Part shown: positions 37,201 through 41,055 of the stretch, piece by piece
How positions within the stretch are numbered: position 1 is the first letter of the stretch
Layout of the letters: the number at the start of each line of letters is the position of its first letter
Assembly: GCA_947589015.1 (NCBI GenBank)
Contig: CANPZF010000016.1
Location: 1-41,055 of the forward strand
DNA length: 41,055 bases
Reading direction: 5' to 3'
Origin: an uncultured Clostridia bacterium
GTDB lineage: Bacteria; Bacillota; Clostridia; TANB77; CAG-508
Notes under the pieces: generated by a model
The model's input: the letters and a program-made list of their open reading frames with translations, nothing else
Databases searched by the model: none
Told to the model about the DNA's origin: nothing
Program-made: the position numbers and the translations under genes

Positions 37201-37680
37201 CTATTCTTCTACATTTCCTGTTTCTGCATTTATTCTATACCAAGCATACACCTGTGTACTGCTAGTACTTCTTACTGCTATAGTATATATTTTTCCTTCT
37301 TTATTTTCAATATTAAAACTTACTCCGTCTTCTGTTCCCCATTCTTTTTTTGCTATTTCTATTACTTTTTCTTCATCTGTTTTTCCATTATTACTATTTG
37401 CATTACTTTCAGCATTGCTTTCTTGTTCTTCTTGTCCTGTTACTGTAGATTCTTGTACTGGCTCTTGTTTTTTTTCTTCTACCACATTTTTTTCTTTTAT
37501 TTCTTCGTTTTCTACTTCATTCTTTTCTTCTTCCTTGCTTTCTTCTTCTATTTCTACATTGCTACTTGTGCTTTCCATATTTGAAATTGAATTACTGCTA
37601 CAATACCAAACAACTCCTACTATTATTGCAATTAGTATAATTAATAAAATTACTATAGCTATAATATCTTTCTTTTTCAT
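37201..37680 (-). CDS. Membrane-anchored protein with Glu-rich linker
   Basis: A 159-residue protein. Residues 1-27 form a signal anchor (basic MKKKD, then a strong hydrophobic stretch). Residues 30-100 are a low-complexity Glu/Asn/Ser linker. The last 60 residues form a small folded domain ending in YAWYRINAETGNVEE, which resembles the end of PepSY-like domains, but this is weak. It should be anchored with the domain outside. It interrupts xseA and xseB. I recognise no specific function. Confidence 0.7.
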   Translation of the reverse strand: MKKKDIIAIVILLIILIAIIVGVVWYCSSNSISNMESTSSNVEIEEESKEEEKNEVENEEIKEKNVVEEKKQEPVQESTVTGQEEQESNAESNANSNNGKTDEEKVIEIAKKEWGTEDGVSFNIENKEGKIYTIAVRSTSSTQVYAWYRINAETGNVEE

Positions 37681-37791
37681 TTTTATTTTATCCTCGTATA
37701 ATATGTTTATAAAGTTTATTTAATACAAATTTTATAAACATATTCTTTCTTTTATATTTATTCTATAATATATTTTTGTTTATACACTCAA

Positions 37792-38985
37792 CTATATAAC
37801 CTCAACATTCTGATTTCCATCAATAAATTTCAAAACTAGTTTATCTCCTATATTCAAATCCTGTGCACTCTTTACAATTTTATCTTTCTTTTGGGCTATT
37901 GAATATCCTCTAGTCAGTGTCTTTAGTGGACTTAATGTATCTAATTTGGTTACTAGATTTGCATATATTATATTTTGCCTTTCCTTTTTTCCTTTTATTA
38001 AATTTTCTAATTGTTTTATATATGTATCTATCCTTATATAACTTTCATTTATCTTTCTTGTAGGTTCTTTAAATACAAAACTGGAAGTTACTTTGTCATA
38101 TTGCATTCTCATAAATTCTACTTTTTTATTTAATGCTAGTCTTAATCTATTTTTATACATATTAATTTTTTGTTTTACCTCATATATATCTGGTACTGCA
38201 AGCTCTGCTGCTGCTGAAGGTGTAGGTGCTCTCAAATCTGCTACAAAATCTGCTATTGTAAAATCTGTTTCATGACCTACTGCCGAAATTATTGGTATTT
38301 CTGAATTATAAATACTATGTGCTACTATTTCTTCATTAAATGGCCATAAATCTTCTAATGAGCCTCCTCCTCTTGCTAAAATTAACACATCTGCTAATTT
38401 GTTCTTGTTCATATATTGTATACCTTCTGCTATTTTTTCTGCTGCACCTTCTCCTTGTACTGGTACAGGTAGTAGTCTTATGTATACATTCGGGTTTCTT
38501 CTCGTAGATACATTTATAATATCTTTTATAACAGAACCTGTTTGTGAGGTTAACACTCCTATTATTTTAGGCATTTTAGGTATTTCCATTTTATGTTCTT
38601 CATTAAATAATCCTTCTTCCTCTAATCTACTTTTCAACTGTTGATATTTTGTATATAAATCACCTAATCCGTCCTCTTCCATTACCTTACCATATATTTG
38701 ATATACTCCATCTCTTTCAAATACTGATACTGTTCCTAATAAAATTACCTTCATCCCATCTTTTGGAATAAAGTTTAATTTTTGTGCATAACTTTTAAAT
38801 ATTATACATTTTATTAAAGAGTTTTCATCTTTTAATGTAAAGTACATATGTCCTGTATAATGATTTTTAAAATTAGATATTTCTCCTTTTACTAATACAT
38901 TATTTAAATATTCATCCTGTGCAATCTTTTCTTTTATATATTTGTTTACATCTGAAACTGTTATTGCCATTTCACTATATTTCAT
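37792..38985 (-). CDS. xseA: Exodeoxyribonuclease VII large subunit
   Basis: The catalytic subunit of exonuclease VII. The N-terminal OB fold has VKGEISNFKNHYTGHMYFTLKD. The catalytic domain carries GVLTSQTGSVIKDI, LARGGGSLEDLWPFNEE and SAVGHETDFTIADFVADLRAPTPSAAAE. The 397-residue length is standard. The start is unsettled: the ATGs at 38985 and 38970 lack a ribosome binding site, while a strong GAAAGGAGG lies about 50 bases upstream with no ATG, GTG or TTG at the usual distance. The frame stays open back to that site. Confidence 0.95.
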   Translation of the reverse strand: MKYSEMAITVSDVNKYIKEKIAQDEYLNNVLVKGEISNFKNHYTGHMYFTLKDENSLIKCIIFKSYAQKLNFIPKDGMKVILLGTVSVFERDGVYQIYGKVMEEDGLGDLYTKYQQLKSRLEEEGLFNEEHKMEIPKMPKIIGVLTSQTGSVIKDIINVSTRRNPNVYIRLLPVPVQGEGAAEKIAEGIQYMNKNKLADVLILARGGGSLEDLWPFNEEIVAHSIYNSEIPIISAVGHETDFTIADFVADLRAPTPSAAAELAVPDIYEVKQKINMYKNRLRLALNKKVEFMRMQYDKVTSSFVFKEPTRKINESYIRIDTYIKQLENLIKGKKERQNIIYANLVTKLDTLSPLKTLTRGYSIAQKKDKIVKSAQDLNIGDKLVLKFIDGNQNVEVI

Positions 38986-39068
38986 ATTTTTATTTTCAAT
39001 ACTAGCTATAAATAAATTTATAACTAAATAACCTCCTTTCTTACAGTCTCTTTATTTACACACCTTAA

Positions 39069-39126
39069 AGGCAAGTTTTTACATGTTAATTTAGAATGTT
39101 TTAAATTAACTTTTTAAAACTTGCCT
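39069..39126. terminator. Long hairpin between nusB and xseA
   Basis: AGGCAAGTTTTT (39069-39080) pairs with AAAACTTGCCT (39116-39126), and inner bases add GTTAATTTA/AAATTAAC. There is no long U-tract on the minus strand, so it may attenuate rather than end the transcript. Confidence 0.6.
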
Positions 39127-39137
39127 CTAATAATTTA

Positions 39138-39539
39138 TTATTCTTTTACTATACTTGCTAATATTCCATTGACAAAATTCTTAGATGTGTCTTCTCCATA
39201 TTTCTTAGCTAATTCTACAGCTTCATTTATTACAACTTTATATGGTATTTCTTTATATTTTATTTCATATATTGCAAGTTTTAAAATTGCTATATCTATT
39301 TTAGAAATTCTATCAATTTTCCAATCAGCTTTTAGATTTTTTTCTATTTGGCTAACTATTTCTTTTTGGTTCTTATCAATTCCTAATACTGCATCTTCTA
39401 TATATTTTTTTGCTTCTTCATTTTCTATTTGGTTGCTATTTAAATATAATTCTATTTGTTGTTCTTTATTCTCTTGTTTTTGTATTTCTAAACTATATAT
39501 TAATTTAAATGCTAGTTCTCTAATTGCTGACCTACTCAT
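39138..39539 (-). CDS. nusB: Transcription antitermination protein NusB
   Basis: NusB binds boxA RNA with NusE (S10) and promotes complete rRNA transcription. The 133-residue all-helical protein starts [19 protein letters not shown] and has the family end [29 protein letters not shown]. It follows DUF2273 by 16 bases. The order asp23-amaP-DUF2273-nusB-xseA is common in Clostridia. Confidence 0.96.
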   Translation of the reverse strand: MSRSAIRELAFKLIYSLEIQKQENKEQQIELYLNSNQIENEEAKKYIEDAVLGIDKNQKEIVSQIEKNLKADWKIDRISKIDIAILKLAIYEIKYKEIPYKVVINEAVELAKKYGEDTSKNFVNGILASIVKE

Positions 39540-39554
39540 AATAAATTCCTTTCT

Positions 39555-39764
39555 TTACATTCTATCTATGAAACTTTTTAATCTTGCCTTTACATCCTCT
39601 TTATTTTGTTGTATATAATTTCCCACTATTGCACCAAGTACCAATATAACTATAGCTAATATTAAGTCATGTAATCTTGTAATTAAAATTAGAATTGCAA
39701 TTATTATTCCTATGATTGCTCCTTTGTATTGATTCCATATATCTTTAAAGCTTCCCATTTTCAT
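39555..39764 (-). CDS. DUF2273 small membrane protein
   Basis: A 69-residue protein with two close membrane segments (about 13-30 and 32-50) and a basic C-terminal helix. The pattern WNQYKGAIIGIIIAILI, then GAIVGNYIQQ, is that of DUF2273, found with Asp23 and AmaP. It is probably part of the membrane anchor of the Asp23 system. Confidence 0.88.
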   Translation of the reverse strand: MKMGSFKDIWNQYKGAIIGIIIAILILITRLHDLILAIVILVLGAIVGNYIQQNKEDVKARLKSFIDRM

Positions 39765-39786
39765 CTCATTCCTTTCTTACTTTATG

Positions 39787-40347
39787 TTAAGCATTTGGTG
39801 TATTTTCTTGTTTTGGGGCCACTTTTTTTATTGTTATATTTACTTCTTTTACTTCTAAATCAGTTGCTAATTTGATTTTTTCTTTTACCTTATTTTGTAA
39901 ATTAGCTGACAAGTCTTTTATTATAGCTTCTGAGTTTACCACTAGAGTAGCATACACTCTTACATTATTTTCTCTATCCAACTCCACTTTAGTTATTACT
40001 TCTTGTGTGTTTTCAAATTCTTTTGCAACTGAATTTACTAAATTTTCAATAGTTTCTTTAGAAATCATTAATTTTCCACTATCATTTTCTAAAAGAATGC
40101 CCTGGTTTTCTCTTTCTTTTTCTTTTGTTTCTGAGTCAAAGAATATGCATTTAATAGAAACTAAAATAAATATTAAACTAAATCCTAATAATACTTTACT
40201 AGAAGTTTCTCCTACAACTATTTTTTCTATAATTTCTCCTATTAAGTTTATATCTAACCATCCAAATATTATTAAGCACAAAATAATAGATGTTATTAAT
40301 ACTAAAATAGAATATACTGTTAATGCTACTTTTTCTATAAATTTCAT
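39787..40347 (-). CDS. amaP: Alkaline shock response membrane anchor protein AmaP
   Basis: AmaP anchors Asp23 at the membrane in Staphylococcus. The 186-residue protein has two N-terminal membrane segments (about 7-30 and 50-66), a charged linker and a C-terminal Asp23-like domain (ISKETIENLVNSVAKEFEN and VYATLVVNSEAIIKDLS). It lies 17 bases after the asp23 gene. The start follows AAAGGAG. Confidence 0.88.
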   Translation of the reverse strand: MKFIEKVALTVYSILVLITSIILCLIIFGWLDINLIGEIIEKIVVGETSSKVLLGFSLIFILVSIKCIFFDSETKEKERENQGILLENDSGKLMISKETIENLVNSVAKEFENTQEVITKVELDRENNVRVYATLVVNSEAIIKDLSANLQNKVKEKIKLATDLEVKEVNITIKKVAPKQENTPNA

Positions 40348-40364
40348 ATTTCTACTCCTTTTTA

Positions 40365-40817
40365 CTAATTATTATTTGATTCTTCTGTATTGTCTTTACC
40401 ATTTTCTTCTTTTATCATATCTGTGTTAACACCTTGTACATGTACATTGACTTCTTCTACTTTTAATCCTGTCATACCTTCTACTGCTTTTTTTATTCTA
40501 TTTTGGATTTCAAATGCTACATCTGGTATTCTTGAACCATATTCTACTATGATATTTACATCTATTCTTGCATTATTTTCATTTACTTCTACTTTTATTC
40601 CTTTTGCCAAGTTTTTCTTTCCACTTAATACTTCTGAAATTCCTCCTGCAAATCCTCCTGCCATTCCAGATACTCCTTGAACTTCTGATACAGCTACTCC
40701 TGCAATTACTGCTACAACATCGTTTGATATTTGTATCCCTTCATTTTCTGTTTTTATTTCTTCTTGTAATTCAACAACTTCTTCTTGTATTTCTTCAACT
40801 TTGTTTTCTTCTTCCAT
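40365..40817 (-). CDS. Asp23/Gls24 family envelope stress protein
   Basis: A 150-residue cytoplasmic protein related to alkaline shock protein 23, which coats the inner membrane face and is linked to envelope stress. The acidic N-terminus is followed by the Asp23 domain: ISNDVVAVIAGVAVSEVQGV, then IDVNIIVEYGSRIPDVAFEI and EEVNVHVQGV. The ATG at 40817 follows AGGAGG; a reading from 40844 lacks support. It heads the run that goes on to amaP, DUF2273 and nusB. Confidence 0.92.
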   Translation of the reverse strand: MEEENKVEEIQEEVVELQEEIKTENEGIQISNDVVAVIAGVAVSEVQGVSGMAGGFAGGISEVLSGKKNLAKGIKVEVNENNARIDVNIIVEYGSRIPDVAFEIQNRIKKAVEGMTGLKVEEVNVHVQGVNTDMIKEENGKDNTEESNNN

Positions 40818-40847
40818 TTTATTTCCTCCTTTTTTATATATCAAAAA

Positions 40848-40884
40848 CTGATATACTTAAATCTTGGTATAAGTATATCAATTT
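40848..40884. terminator. Hairpin upstream of asp23 gene
   Basis: GATATACTTA pairs with TAAGTATATC around a short loop. On the plus strand it is followed by AATTTTTTCC, on the minus strand by AGTTTTTG, so it could end a transcript from either side. Confidence 0.5.
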
Positions 40885-40956
40885 TTTCCTTTTTTTACAA
40901 CTATTTTTTTAAATTTTTTATTAAAACTAGTTACTATTATGTTACAATTCACAGTC

Positions 40957-41055
40957 ATGTCAGTTTTTATATTATTGACGTTTCGATAGTGGTAGTATAT
41001 GTACTTATTTATAAATCAACTTGTTCATTGCACTCGAAAAGAAATTCTAATATAC
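40957..41055 (+). repeat. Terminal copy C of dispersed repeat (truncated by window edge)
   Basis: These 99 bases match positions 122-24 reversed, without indels. The part nearest the end (AAATCAACTTGTTCATTGCA onward) also matches the left arm of the element at 32606-33092. The outer end lies beyond the window. Confidence 0.9.

Overview
The window is very AT-rich DNA from a spore-forming Firmicute of the Clostridia type, probably an uncultured lineage. This rests on sigK, PolC, HrcA with a CIRCE operator, Asp23/AmaP, DUF951, DUF1294, DUF1653 and DivPAP genes, strong AGGAGG ribosome binding sites, and TTG/GTG starts. Both ends of the window lie in inverted copies of one dispersed repeat, so it looks like a contig that stopped at repeats.

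Main observation: nine in-frame CGG codons occur in the recognisable genes, and at every one the reading frame moves +1. The C is skipped and the next triplet is GGA (7 times) or GGT (twice), read as glycine. They lie in polC (five), sigK, a DUF951 gene, a DUF1294 gene and a membrane-anchored protein gene. With the shift applied, each gene becomes one full-length protein, and the glycine falls on a residue I recognise as conserved in PolC and DUF951. I found no in-frame CGG read as arginine in any other gene, whereas CGA, CGT, CGC, AGA and AGG are all used. This suggests that CGG is unassigned or poorly read here and works as a +1 frameshift (or quadruplet CGGN) signal. Systematic sequence error is the main alternative.

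Layout. 215-5068 (minus): rhodanese, lepA, rlmB and a frameshifted membrane protein. 5069-5398: gap with three DnaA-box matches. 5399-8416 (minus): orphan type I methylase with a half-size specificity subunit, a small Cys-rich protein and DUF1294, separated by palindromic repeats. 8597-13365: polC. 13492-13947: DUF4190 protein. 14032-19172: pyrH-frr-ispA-uppS-cdsA-rseP (UMP phosphorylation, ribosome recycling, isoprenoid carrier and phospholipid synthesis, intramembrane protease). 19323-21083: pilin-like protein whose GC-rich C-terminus looks like the variable region of a diversity-generating retroelement (DGR) target. 21711-26783: hrcA-grpE-small membrane protein-dnaK-dnaJ under CIRCE. 27080-27919: Na/Ca exchanger-like protein. 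28029-30221 (plus): DUF1653-serS-engB. 30288-32528 (minus): gltX, DUF951 and a Cys-tailed membrane protein. 32606-33092: large nested palindrome. 33102-33896: DUF368 (PopT-like). 34023-34734 (plus): sigK. 34806-40817 (minus): asp23-amaP-DUF2273-nusB-xseA-orf-xseB-divPAP-fhs.

No tRNA, rRNA, CRISPR array, transposase, integrase or reverse transcriptase gene was seen. Several short and long palindromes lie at gene boundaries, in keeping with a genome carrying many MITE-like elements.
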